DNA from: JALYZC01 sp963725645
GTDB lineage: Bacteria; Actinomycetota; Thermoleophilia; Solirubrobacterales; Solirubrobacteraceae
DNA: 64,000 nt
Direction of reading: 5' to 3'
NCBI GenBank assembly: GCA_963725645.1
Contig: CAVRZD010000006.1
Span: 558,001-622,000, forward strand
The first letter of the stretch is position 1; each line of letters begins with the position of its first letter. A program made the position numbers and the translations under genes. Below, piece after piece: positions 50,660 to 59,300 of the stretch. The notes under the pieces were generated by a model. That model made no database searches. It was given only the letters and a program-made list of their open reading frames with translations, and had not been told where the DNA came from.

Positions 50660-50944
50660 ATGCACGCAAGACTGGGCATGTACGAAGGGCAAGCCGACGA
50701 ACTGAGCAAAGGCTTCGCCGCCGCGACCGACCCACTGGAGCAGCTCGACGGATTTAAGGCGGCCTACTTTGGCGTCTCGGACAGCGGCAAGGCGTTTTCG
50801 CTCACCCTCTGGGAGACCGAGGAGGCGCTCAACGCGAGCGTGGAGCGCGCCAACCAACTGCGCGCCGACGCGACGCAGCCGTCCGGTGCCGAGATCCAGT
50901 CGGTCGAGCACTTCGAGATCACGGCCACGGCGGGTGACGCCTAG
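50660..50944 (+). CDS. ABM-superfamily (dimeric alpha/beta barrel) small protein
   Basis: A 94-residue protein: MHARLGMYEGQADELSKGF, LDGFKAAYFGVSDSGKAFSLTLWETEEALNASVERANQLR, VEHFEITAT. The 'YFG.SDSGK.FSLTLWE' strand and 'ETEEAL' helix fit antibiotic-biosynthesis-monooxygenase-like dimers. It has a normal ribosome site (AGAGGAGACGTGGC) and a different start from the array, so it is an inserted gene. Such folds often modify polyketides or heme. Confidence 0.7.
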   Translation: MHARLGMYEGQADELSKGFAAATDPLEQLDGFKAAYFGVSDSGKAFSLTLWETEEALNASVERANQLRADATQPSGAEIQSVEHFEITATAGDA

Positions 50945-50973
50945 CTCGAGGGCAGCGAGGGGAGTTAGACGCC

Positions 50974-51005
50974 GGGCCCTCGAAGCCGTGGGGCTGCGGG
51001 AGTAG
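50974..51005 (+). pseudogene. Orphan array tail
   Basis: The conserved tail-coding sequence (LEAVGLRE and TAG at 51003-51005), fused to the last bases behind the ABM-like gene, with no NTF2 core before it. Evidence of recombination between tails. Confidence 0.6.
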
Positions 51006-51122
51006 GCGACCGCTCACGTCGGCACCTGGACCTGCGGCGGTGGGATCGGCACCCCCGTGCCAAAGTGGGTCGTAGAGGAAGCTGTGGCGCTGCGCGGGCC
51101 AGAGGGAGATACTGGGCGGGCG

Positions 51123-51518
51123 ATGTCGCAGGAGAACGTGGAGGTCGTCGAGCGCCTCATCAAAGCCTGGGACCGCGGCGAGCTCAACGCCTGGCTTGAG
51201 TTGTTCGATGAGCACGTCGTCTGGGTACCGGTCACCGACCATCCCGAACCGGAGCCGCTACACGGGCGCGAGGGCGTCCTCACCTTCGCCGAGCACTGGA
51301 TGGAGCCGTGGGACTACTACGGGTTTCACACCGTCGATCTCGGCGCCCACGGCGATGTCGTGATCTGGACAGCTCGGCACCAGGGCCGCCGCACAGGCGG
51401 GCTGGAGATGGACACCGAAATGACCGCCGTGTTCGCGTTCGGGCTGGGCAGAGTCGTGCAGGTCCGCTGGTTCTGGCGCAGGGAAGATGCGATGCGGGCC
51501 GTGGGGCTGCGGGAGTAG
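51123..51518 (+). CDS. NTF2/SnoaL-like protein, array member
   Basis: A 131-residue protein from ATG 51123: MSQENVEVVERLIKAWDRGELNAWLELFDEHVVWVPVTDHPEP, then LHGREGVLTFAEHWMEPWDYYGF, HQGRRTGGLEMDTEMTAVFAFGLGRV and tail AMRAVGLRE. Open frame extends to 51057, but the array start is conserved. GATACT box at 51108 sits 9 nt before the ATG. His/Trp-rich pocket (WVPVTDHPEPEPLH). Confidence 0.82.
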   Translation: MSQENVEVVERLIKAWDRGELNAWLELFDEHVVWVPVTDHPEPEPLHGREGVLTFAEHWMEPWDYYGFHTVDLGAHGDVVIWTARHQGRRTGGLEMDTEMTAVFAFGLGRVVQVRWFWRREDAMRAVGLRE

Positions 51519-51531
51519 GCGTTCTGGCTTT

Positions 51532-51589
51532 GACGTAACACCTACTCAGCTACGAGAAGCCGCCCAGCCTGAGGGATACTGGGCGGGCG
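51532..51589 (+). repeat. Repeated promoter-like cassette, copy B
   Basis: GACGTAACACCTACTCAG at its left, then CTACGAGAAG, and GAGGGATACTGGGCGGGCG before ATG 51590. GATACT at 51575-51580. Confidence 0.65.
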
Positions 51590-51991
51590 ATGTCGCAGGA
51601 GAACGTGGAGATCGTGCGGCAGATCTACGCGCAGTGGGCCCGAGGCAACATGCGGGCGGGCGTCGAGATGTTCGATACGGAGGTTGTCTTCGAGTCCTTC
51701 ATGCCCGATGCGAACGATTGGGTTGTCGCTCATGGCCCCAAGGAAATAGAGGCCTTCATGCGCGAGTTCCTCGCGCAGTGGGCGAACTACAGACTGCTCG
51801 GCGATGAGTTCCACGATGTGGGCACCAAGGTCTTCGTCGCTGGACGCCAGACCGCACGCGGGAAGCAAAGCGGAGCCGAAGTTGAGCAACCCCTGCTCTC
51901 CGTCTGGACGTTTCGTGGCGGCAAAGTGATTGGGATTCGGTTCACTCCGTTCCGCGAGGAGGCCCTCGAAGCCGTGGGACTGCGGGAGTAG
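51590..51991 (+). CDS. NTF2/SnoaL-like protein, array member
   Basis: A 133-residue protein: MSQENVEIVRQIYAQWARGNMRAG, DTEVVFESFMPDANDWVVAHGPKEIEAFMREFL, GRQTARGKQSGAEVEQPLLSVWTFRGGKV, tail EALEAVGLRE. Full-length with the RGKQSGAEV loop. The core is less similar to its neighbours than the ends are. Confidence 0.82.
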   Translation: MSQENVEIVRQIYAQWARGNMRAGVEMFDTEVVFESFMPDANDWVVAHGPKEIEAFMREFLAQWANYRLLGDEFHDVGTKVFVAGRQTARGKQSGAEVEQPLLSVWTFRGGKVIGIRFTPFREEALEAVGLRE

Positions 51992-52022
51992 GCACACCTT
52001 CAGGGACCGGGCATTCTGGCCC

Positions 52023-52097
52023 TTACGTAACACCTACTCAGCCGCGAGAGCCCTAGCGTTGCGGGAGGTAGACGTGGGAGGGGATACTGGGCGGGCG
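52023..52097 (+). repeat. Repeated promoter-like cassette, copy C
   Basis: TTACGTAACACCTACTCAG, then a diverged middle with an extra GGGAGGTAGACGTGGGAG insertion, and GGGATACTGGGCGGGCG before ATG 52098. GATACT at 52083-52088. Confidence 0.6.
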
Positions 52098-52499
52098 ATG
52101 TCGCAGGAGAACGTCGACGCTTTCCGGGGAGTCATCGATGTGATCAATGAGCGCGGCGCTGGGGCCGGGTTCGATCTCTACGACGCGGAGATTGAGTTCC
52201 GCGAAGACCCGAAGTTTCCTGAGGCCAAGATGTACCGGGGCCGCGATGAGGTGGTGCGCAACTTCCGCGAGTTCGCGGCGTCCTTCGAGTACTACCGCTT
52301 CGAGATCGAGGACGTGCGCGATGCGGGCGGCGACAAGGTCTTGGCGATCCTGCGCGAGCAGGCTCGCGGCAAAGCCAGCGGCTTGGAAGTGGATCGACGT
52401 TCGGGCTGGGTGACCACTTTCCGCGACGGGAAGGTGCTCCGCGTTGAGATCTTCCTGGACCCTGCGGATGCCCTCGAAGCCGTGGGGCTGCGGGAGTAG
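52098..52499 (+). CDS. NTF2/SnoaL-like protein, array member
   Basis: A 133-residue protein: MSQENVDAFRGVIDVINERGAG, DLYDAEIEFREDPKFPEAKMYRGRDEVVRNFREFAASFEYYRFEIEDVRDAGGDKV, REQARGKASGLEVDRRSGWVTTF, tail ALEAVGLRE. It is the clearest NTF2-like protein of the set. The FEIEDVRDAGGDKV segment resembles a minus-strand remnant near 54000. Confidence 0.83.
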   Translation: MSQENVDAFRGVIDVINERGAGAGFDLYDAEIEFREDPKFPEAKMYRGRDEVVRNFREFAASFEYYRFEIEDVRDAGGDKVLAILREQARGKASGLEVDRRSGWVTTFRDGKVLRVEIFLDPADALEAVGLRE

Positions 52500-52502
52500 G
52501 CG

Positions 52503-52910
52503 ATGTCGCAGGAGAACGTGGAGATCGTGAAACGTGCCTGGGAAGGATGGATCGGAGGCGACCTCGACGCCGTCTTCGAGGTCTTCGATCCGGCAATCGA
52601 GTGGGATACCACGACATTCGAGGGATGGCCGGACCCTGACGTTTACCGCGGGCACGAAGGCGTCCGTCGCTTCTTCGATGAGTGGCTTGCGACCTGGGAG
52701 CGGTATGAAGCGGGGGTGGAGGAGTACGTCGACGTCGATGACGACCGAGTGCTTGTGCTCTGCTGGCAGCGGGGCTTCGGAGTGGACAGCAACGTCCCGG
52801 TCCGCATGGATTGGGCGCAGATCTGCATGCTGAAGCGCGGCATCGTCTACCGCATCGAGGCCTACTCCGACCGGCGAGATGCCCTCGAAGCCGTGGGGCT
52901 GCGGGAGTAG
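52503..52910 (+). CDS. NTF2/SnoaL-like protein, array member
   Basis: A 135-residue protein: MSQENVEIVKRAWEGWIGGDLDAVFEVFDPAIEWDTTTFEG, YRGHEGVRRFFDEWLATWERYEAGVEEYVDV, MDWAQICMLKRGIVYRIEAYSDRRDALEAVGLRE. It starts 3 nt after the previous stop. A further GTGTCGCAG-TGA start remnant follows at 52914, so the array continued further right originally. Confidence 0.83.
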   Translation: MSQENVEIVKRAWEGWIGGDLDAVFEVFDPAIEWDTTTFEGWPDPDVYRGHEGVRRFFDEWLATWERYEAGVEEYVDVDDDRVLVLCWQRGFGVDSNVPVRMDWAQICMLKRGIVYRIEAYSDRRDALEAVGLRE

Positions 52911-52958
52911 CGGTGTCGCAGTGAGGCTCTGCGTGGGGGCTAGCATGCGCAGTTGTTG

Positions 52959-53423
52959 ATGGAACAGGAGAAAGACGCGCCGCCAGATGGCAACGACTTC
53001 AAGAAACTGGAGGTCCTCGAGCGGCTCCGTTCCGAGTTCCGAGAGGTTCCGTTCGTCGCAAACCTGGGCTTGGAGCTGTCCGATATCGGCCGTGGTTGGG
53101 CTGAGACCGAACTGGTCATAGCTGAGCGTCACGCCCAAGCTCAGGGCTTGGTACACGCCGGAGTTCTTGCGACGATGGTGGACCACACGGCGGGCGCATC
53201 CGCCTGGACACTCGCGCCGCCCGGGACGGCAGTCGTGACCGTGGAGTTCAAGGTCAACCTGCTGCGGCCAGCCAGCGGAGCGCGACTTGTCGGCCGCGCG
53301 GAGGTGATCAAGCCGGGTCGCATGCTCACGGTGGTACAGGCGAGGGTTCATTCCCACGGGGAGACCGAGCCCAAGCTGTGTGCGATCGCGACCGTGACAC
53401 TGGCAGCCGTGGCCGCGCCGTAG
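52959..53423 (+). CDS. PaaI-type hotdog thioesterase
   Basis: A 154-residue protein. The hotdog core has RSEFREVPFVANLGLELSDIGRGWAETELVIAERHAQAQGLVHAGVLATMVDHTAGASAWT, where HAGVLATMVD holds the expected catalytic acid, and FKVNLLRPASG. The family hydrolyses acyl-CoA thioesters. ATG 52959 (TTG 52953 possible). A TAGCAT box ends 12 nt before ATG, another leaderless-like arrangement. It is the right neighbour of the array. Confidence 0.82.
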   Translation: MEQEKDAPPDGNDFKKLEVLERLRSEFREVPFVANLGLELSDIGRGWAETELVIAERHAQAQGLVHAGVLATMVDHTAGASAWTLAPPGTAVVTVEFKVNLLRPASGARLVGRAEVIKPGRMLTVVQARVHSHGETEPKLCAIATVTLAAVAAP

Positions 53424-53633
53424 TTCCGTGTATGCACGCAGAAGCAGCTTCCAGGTCAGGAAGACCGGCGGCACCACGCCCTGCTTGGGTGCTGCATTTC
53501 GTAAACGAAGGAACATTCGTTTACACCACGACCTTCGACGAAGGGGCTACACACTGCCCAGGCGGCCATCGTTGGGCTTGGGTTCGCATTTCGGTTCGCA
53601 TTCAGGACCTGACGCGCCCACATCGTCGCGGCC

Positions 53634-53987
53634 TCAGCTGCGAGCGTCATCTTCGTCGTCCCGAGGAGCACGAAATACGCCCGTCTGGATAAACCAGGTC
53701 TTGCGAGTGGGGCGCTTTAGCTGCCAGAACGGAGGCTTAGGCGGGACCCATGCGACGTGGGAACGACCGCCAACTTCGACGGCGACCGCGCAGACCGGAT
53801 GAACTGGCTGTCCCGGCTTCGAGAATGCATCAAGGTCGAACAGAACGTCTACCGCCTGGTGGTCATCCAGCCGCACTGGAAAGGTCGTGCCATCGATAGG
53901 GGGAGTCGTTAGTTCCTTCTTGCCCGACAGGACAAACCAGATCTCGCACGTTCTCGTGCGACGTCGCCACTCCGTCGTCACCGGCAT
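53634..53987 (-). CDS. Hypothetical protein
   Basis: A 117-residue reading: after MPVTTEWRRRTRTC it has IWFVLSGKKELTTPPIDGTTFPVRLDDHQAVDVLFDLDAFSKPG and VCAVAVEVGGRSHVAWVPPKP. The 'G..FPV.L.D.Q.V.V..' beta pattern resembles small phage/plasmid-associated beta-sandwich proteins, but the match is not secure and the N-terminus is doubtful. ATG 53987 is used. In the alternative frame just upstream, MEFEIQDLRDAGDDGVATS resembles an NTF2-like piece. Confidence 0.4.
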   Translation of the reverse strand: MPVTTEWRRRTRTCEIWFVLSGKKELTTPPIDGTTFPVRLDDHQAVDVLFDLDAFSKPGQPVHPVCAVAVEVGGRSHVAWVPPKPPFWQLKRPTRKTWFIQTGVFRAPRDDEDDARS

Positions 53988-54198
53988 CCCGCAGATCCTG
54001 AATCTCGAACTCCATTTGCTCTCCACGCGGCTGTCAGCGTCGCCAGTAGGTCCGAATGCCCTTGTGGCCTCTAGACGCCCGCCACGTCGGGTTTCGTCCC
54101 CAAGAAATCGAAAGCGCCCGCGCGGACAGGCTCTTGGATCGGGCCCGGGCCGAGCGCAGGCGGTACGTGCACAGCCCCTAGGAGGCTGCGGGTCTTCC

Positions 54199-54384
54199 TC
54201 ACCAGCGACGCTTGCGCGCGCCCCGCGCCGCCTGGATGGCCTCGCGTCGGAGGTCGCCCTCGGCACGCTCCTTCGGTGTCATCTGACGGACGGTCATCCG
54301 CCCCGCGGCGATGGTCTCGGCCATTTCCGCCCGCAGCTGCGCGGAGCGCAGCTCGCGGCGCTGCTTGGGGGTGAGCTGGGCCAT
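54199..54384 (-). CDS. Small basic helical protein
   Basis: A 61-residue protein: MAQLTPKQRRELRSAQLRAEMAETI, MTVRQMTPKERAEGDLRREAI, ending ARGARKRRW. Amphipathic helices and Arg/Lys-rich. A weak GAGG lies 6 nt before ATG 54384. No family recognised. It lies 19 bp downstream of the DUF1059-like paralogue and may be co-transcribed. Confidence 0.45.
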   Translation of the reverse strand: MAQLTPKQRRELRSAQLRAEMAETIAAGRMTVRQMTPKERAEGDLRREAIQAARGARKRRW

Positions 54385-54403
54385 GTGGGACCTCGGTTCT
54401 ACG

Positions 54404-54601
54404 TCAACCGGCTTCGGGGGGCTCCCGCAGCAGGGCGTAGAGCCGCGCTTGACGGGCTGGGGTGAACCAGGCGGGTGTGACGCCGTGGGCCAGCGCCAGG
54501 TGATCGCTGATCCGCGTCATCGCATGGTCGGTGGTCGACGCGGAGATCACGATCGCGCAATGTCGGAAATCTCCGAGGTCGGCACAGCGGATATCGGGCA
54601 C
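54404..54601 (-). CDS. Small DUF1059-like protein (paralogue of 42116-42310)
   Basis: A 65-residue protein: MPDIRCADLGDFRHCAIVIS, MTRISDHLALAHGVTPAWFTPARQARLYALLREP. The GTG start, Cys pair, H..LAHG and PAWFTPAR blocks match the other copy. Encoded in the opposite orientation, it brackets the 12.4 kb accessory region. Function of DUF1059 proteins is not established. Confidence 0.6.
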   Translation of the reverse strand: MPDIRCADLGDFRHCAIVISASTTDHAMTRISDHLALAHGVTPAWFTPARQARLYALLREPPEAG

Positions 54602-54763
54602 GAGCGCAGCTCCTTGGTGATCACTCCCGGTCTGCCGGGTGGCGCGCCGGGGGTGCCCGGTGGTTTGGTCAGGAGCGGGGGACCGGCGGCGGTGGCCAGT
54701 CAACGATCGGCTCGTCAGGGCAACTAGCCCTCGTTCCTCCCCACCAACCTTACTCCCCCATGG
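54421..54763 (-). repeat. DUF1059-like cassette, copy 2 (inverted relative to 41958-42298)
   Basis: Same 340 bp unit as 41958-42298 in the reverse orientation, including upstream GGGGGAGTA, GAGGAACGAGGGCTAGTTGC and GACTGGCCACC. Mismatches are scattered, so the duplication is old. Confidence 0.75.
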
Positions 54764-54894
54764 CAAACCCGCTCGCGGGGATCGAGCCGCGCCGCCTGCG
54801 AACAAGGGTGCGGAGCACTGCCGAACGAGGTTTGCGAGCGCAGTCCTCGCGGTCCGGAGACCGCGAGGACCGGCTCGTCTTCTCGGTTATCCCC

Positions 54895-56310
54895 TCAGGC
54901 CCCGCTCGGCGGGACGTTCTGGTTGAGGTGGAACAGGTTGGTGGGGTCGAACTCGTCCTTGAGCGCCTGGAGGCGGGCGAACTTCTCGTCGCCGTAGGCG
55001 GCCCGCACCCGCTCCTCTCCCTCGGCGGAGAGGAAGTTGATGTAGGCGCCCCCCGTGAGGGAGGGCTCGATGTCGGCGTAGAGGCGCTGCGCCCAGTCGA
55101 CATGGGAGTCGAAGCCCTCGGAGTCGAACGACGCCCCGATGACGTTCATCACGTACGGGGCCTGACGCTCCCGGTAGGCCGTCGCGCCCTCGTCCACCCG
55201 GGCGACGGCGCCGCCGAAGTGGTGGAAGTGGATCTCGGACGCCGGCGACGTGGCCTCCTGGTGGTAACGCGTCACCGTCTCGATCGCCGCGTCGTCCAGC
55301 TCGTTGACGTAGCCCGCCTTCATATAGGCGTGCTTGCCGGCCGGCCACAGCGGGTCGAGCAGGCTCTGGAGCGCCGTGTACGGGAGCGGCCCCATCAGAT
55401 CGGCCACCGGGTCGCCGAGCTCGCGCAGCGGCGCCACCGCCTTCGCGCCGTCCTCGAGGGACCCGGCGTAGCACGCCACCAGCCCGATCAGCGGCTTGCC
55501 GTGCCACTCCTCCGGGATGAACGGCGCGGGCGGCGCCCAGAGCAGGTTCGCGAGGGTCGTCAGCTCGTCGGGAAGATCCCCGACGAAGTCGCGGTAGAAC
55601 CGCAGGATCTCCCCGGCACGCTCGCCGGGGTAGAACGTCGGACCGCCCATCACGATCGGACCGACGGGGTGGACCCGGTACTCCAGCGAGACCGCGATGC
55701 CGAAGTTCCCGCCTCCGCCCTTCAGGCCCCAGAGCAGGTCGGGGTTCTCCTCGGCGCTGGCGGTCACGAGCCGGCCGTCGGCCGTCACCACGTCGGCGGA
55801 GATCAGGTTGTCGCACGTGAGGCCGTACTTCCGCACCAGCCATCCGATCCCGCCGCCCAGCGTGAAGCCGCCGAGGCCGGTGGTCGACACCAGCCCGCCG
55901 GTCACGCCCAGGCCGAAGGCCTGCGTCTCGTGGTCGAACCGGCCCCACTGCACGCCGCCCTCAGCGCGGGCCGTGCCCGCCTCCGGGTCGACGCGGACGC
56001 CCTGCATCGCGCTCAGGTCGATCACGATGCCGCCGTCGACCGTCGAGAAGCCGGGGATGCTGTGACTGCCTCCCCGCACCGCCACCTCGAGGTCCTGGCT
56101 GCGGGCGAACTCGACCGCGCGCATCACGTCCGCTACGCCCGCACAACGCACGATCAGCGCGGGCCGCCGGTCGTGCGCGCCGTTCCAGATCGCGCGCGCC
56201 TCGTCGTAGCCCGGGTCGCCCGGAACGATCACCTCGCCGCGTACGGCCTCGGCGAGCTCTGCGATCGTCCCGTCACCCAGCACGGTCTGTGTGATCTCCT
56301 GCGTCGTCAT
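54895..56310 (-). CDS. Berberine-bridge-enzyme-like FAD oxidoreductase
   Basis: A 471-residue flavoprotein. The PCMH FAD domain has AVRGGSHSIPGFSTVDGGIVIDLSAM, where the His in GGSHS can be covalently bound to FAD, and the CDNLISADVVTADG block supplies a Cys of the second (6-S) link, giving a bicovalent-type site. GGFTLGGGIGWLVRKYG and a BBE C-terminal signature (DPTNLFHLNQNVPP) follow. It probably oxidises sugars, alcohols or alkaloid-like substrates. No signal peptide, so cytoplasmic. It lies 60 bp downstream of the BTAD regulator on the same strand. Confidence 0.88.
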   Translation of the reverse strand: MTTQEITQTVLGDGTIAELAEAVRGEVIVPGDPGYDEARAIWNGAHDRRPALIVRCAGVADVMRAVEFARSQDLEVAVRGGSHSIPGFSTVDGGIVIDLSAMQGVRVDPEAGTARAEGGVQWGRFDHETQAFGLGVTGGLVSTTGLGGFTLGGGIGWLVRKYGLTCDNLISADVVTADGRLVTASAEENPDLLWGLKGGGGNFGIAVSLEYRVHPVGPIVMGGPTFYPGERAGEILRFYRDFVGDLPDELTTLANLLWAPPAPFIPEEWHGKPLIGLVACYAGSLEDGAKAVAPLRELGDPVADLMGPLPYTALQSLLDPLWPAGKHAYMKAGYVNELDDAAIETVTRYHQEATSPASEIHFHHFGGAVARVDEGATAYRERQAPYVMNVIGASFDSEGFDSHVDWAQRLYADIEPSLTGGAYINFLSAEGEERVRAAYGDEKFARLQALKDEFDPTNLFHLNQNVPPSGA

Positions 56311-56369
56311 GTCGTCCTCCTGGAGTTCGGTTCCGGGACGACGGTACGCGGGGCGCTCTTAACCGCCGC

Positions 56370-59300
56370 TTAGCCGGCATCCAAGCCCGCCTTAGCCGCT
56401 CTCCGGCCTCGGGCCAGCCGGTCTTCCAGGGCCGCGATCTGGGCGAGGCCGCGCGCGTCGTCGGTCTCACCGAATTCGCCGCGGGCCTCCTCGATCAGAG
56501 TGCGCGCACGAGGCTCGTTCGGGACGGGTGCGCTGATCAGGGCGTCCACGAGCGTGCAGACGGGCCATCCCCAGCCGCGCATGATCATCTGGCTGCGAAA
56601 CAGCCCGGCCGCCTCCTCCAGGATCGGCAGGGCGCGGTCCACCTCGCCCGCCTCGAGCTCGAGGTTGCCCAGGTTGAGGAGCATTCCGGACCTGCCCGGC
56701 CCGTCCTCGGCCTCGGCGAAGATGGCCAGCGCGCGCCCGATGAGCCGGCGCCCCTCGTCCTGGTGCCCGGCGCGGCCGGCGAGCAGGCCCAGGCACCCCA
56801 GGGTCATCGCGGTGGCTCGCCGGTCGCCCATGTCGCGGCGGATCGTGAGCGCCTCCTCCAGCCATTCGCGGCCGAGGTCGAACTGCTCGCGTGAGCGCGC
56901 CAGGTTCCCGAGGGCGTTGAGCGCGACCGCGGTGCCGTGGAGGTCGTCGCGCTCGCGGTGCAGCGCCAGGGCGCGATCCATCGCCTCGCGCGCGGCGTCG
57001 TAGTCGCCCTGGGCCCGTGCGACCAGCGCGAAGTCGCACAGCATGTAGCCCCTCGCCGCCGCAGGACCGACCTCGCGGAACATGACAAGGGTGTCCTCGA
57101 AGTACATGCGCGCTTGCCCGTGCCCGTCGCGGTCGATCACGAGGCCGATGGTGGTGCCCCAAACCGAGGCATCGGAGTCCGGCGGTGCCGGAAGCAGGTC
57201 CAGCCCCTGCTCCATCAGCCGTCGGGCCTCGTCGTCGCGCCCGCGAGCGTGCGCCACCACACCTTGGACGTGACGCGACTCCGCCGCCACGAGCGCCTCG
57301 CCCACCTGCTCGGCCTGGGCGAACGCCTCCTCCAGGGTGTCCCGGGCCGCGGCGTACTGGGCGTAGACCGACTCCAGCACCCCGCGGTACAGGAGAGCGC
57401 CCGCCACGGCGCGTGAGTCGTGGAGCGCGGCGTGGATCCCACGCGCCTCCTCGGCCAGGGAGATGATGCGCTCCGGTCGCGCCAGCCGCACCTCCAGCGC
57501 GGACGCGGCCACGAGCCCGCGCGCTCGCAGCGGCGTGGGCGCGGGATCGGCGGCGAGTGCGGCGTCCAGCAGCCGCGAGCCCTCGGTGAAGTACCCACGC
57601 CGCATCCACACTTGCCACAGCGCCACCGCGGTCCGCAGGGCGCTTCGGGGGTCGTCGCGGAGCCCCGAGGCCAGCGCCGCGCGCAGGTTGTCGAGCTCGA
57701 TCTCCGCCGGCTCGAAGAAGCGCTCGCCCGCCACCTGCGGGTCGGCGGCCTCGGCCACGGCCAGGTACCACGCGCGGTGGCGAGCCTCCAGACGCGGGGT
57801 CTCTCCGGCCTCGGCCAGGCGTTCGCGCGCGTACTGCCGAATCGTCTCGAGGAGCCGGTAGCGGTACTCACCGCGCTCCTCCTCGGCGGTGATCAGCGAC
57901 TTGTCCACCAGGCGCGCAAGAAGCTCGACGGTCTCGCCCGGCTCGAGGCCGTCGCCCCCGCACACCCCCTCCACGGCATCCAGCCCAAACGATCCCGCGA
58001 AGACGCCGGTCCGCCGGAAGAGCACTCGCTCCTGTCCGGTGAGGAGGTCGTGGCTCCAGTTCAGCGTGGCCGCCAGGGTCTGCTGGCGCGTGAGCCGGCC
58101 GCGGGCCGCGCCGAGCAGATCGAGCGAGTCGCGCAGGCGCGCCGCCGTCTGTGCCGGGGTCAGCACCCCGGCGCGGGCCGCCGCGAGCTCGATGGCCAGC
58201 GGCATTCCGTCCAGGCGAAAGCAGACCTCGGCAACGTGCGAGGCGTTCGCGTCCGTGAGGCGGAATCCCGGCGCGGCGTCGGCCGCCCGTTCGGCGAACA
58301 GGCGAATCGACTCGAAGCGCATCAGCTCCGACGCGGGAGCCTCCAGCCCGGGGTCGGGCAGCCCGAGGGACGGGACACGTACGGTCACCTCGCCCCCGAT
58401 GTGGAGAGGCTCGCGGCTCGTGGCGAGGAGCGTGAGCTCGGGGCAGGCGCGCAGGAGCTCCTCGGCGAGTCGCGCGCACGCCCCGATCAGGTGCTCGCAG
58501 TTGTCGAGGAGGAGGAGCAGCCGCCGGTCGCCGATCAGCCGGGCCAGGACCGCGCCCGCATCGTGCTGGGAGCGCAGTTGCATGCCCAGCACCATGGCGG
58601 TCTCCTGCGCCACGAGGCCGGGATCGGCGAGGGCGGCCAGCTCGACGAGCCACACGCCGTCGTCGTAGTCGTGCAGCCGCTCGGCGGCCACCTCCAGGGC
58701 CAGCCGCGTCTTGCCTGCGCCGCCCGGGCCGGTGAGCGTCAGCAGCCGGCTGCGGTGGAGCTGCCCGCGCAGCTCCGCCAGCTCGCGCTCGCGCCCGACG
58801 AAGCTCGTGAGTTGCACCGGCAGGTTGTGCGCGGGGGCCGCGCCCGACCTGGCGGGCCCGCGCCGGGCGCCCGGGGGCCGCGACTCCGCCGGCGCCTCCG
58901 TCGCCGCGACGGGATCGAGGCGCCCGGCGAGGATGTCTCCGAACAGGCGGCGGGTCTCCGGGTCCGGGTCGGCTTCGTACTCGCGGCGCAGCGTCTGGCG
59001 CAGCTGCTGGTACTGGGCGAGCGCCTGCTGGCGGCGCCCCACCTCGGCGAACAGCTGCATGAGCCGGCGATGGGCCTCCTCGTGCAGAGGGTCGTCGACG
59101 ACCGCGCGCTGGAGCGCCTCGACCGCACCGGCGGCGTCGCCGAGGCCGGCATGGCGCTCGGCCAGCTCGAGCAGCAGCGCGAGATGCAGCTCGCGCAGCG
59201 CCTCGCGCCGGCCGGCCGCCCAGTCCTCGTAGCGGTCCTCGGGGAGCAGCTCCCCGCCGTAGAGCGCCAGGGCGTCGCGGTAGCCCTCGACGGTGCCTGC

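Noticed and set aside
47735..52925. CRISPR-like or transposon-like direct repeats
   Set aside because: The repeated units are the ends of protein-coding NTF2-like genes and their upstream boxes, with no uniform spacers, terminal inverted repeats or transposase.
44170..53000. Prophage or conjugative element
   Set aside because: No structural phage, terminase, relaxase or type IV secretion genes are present.
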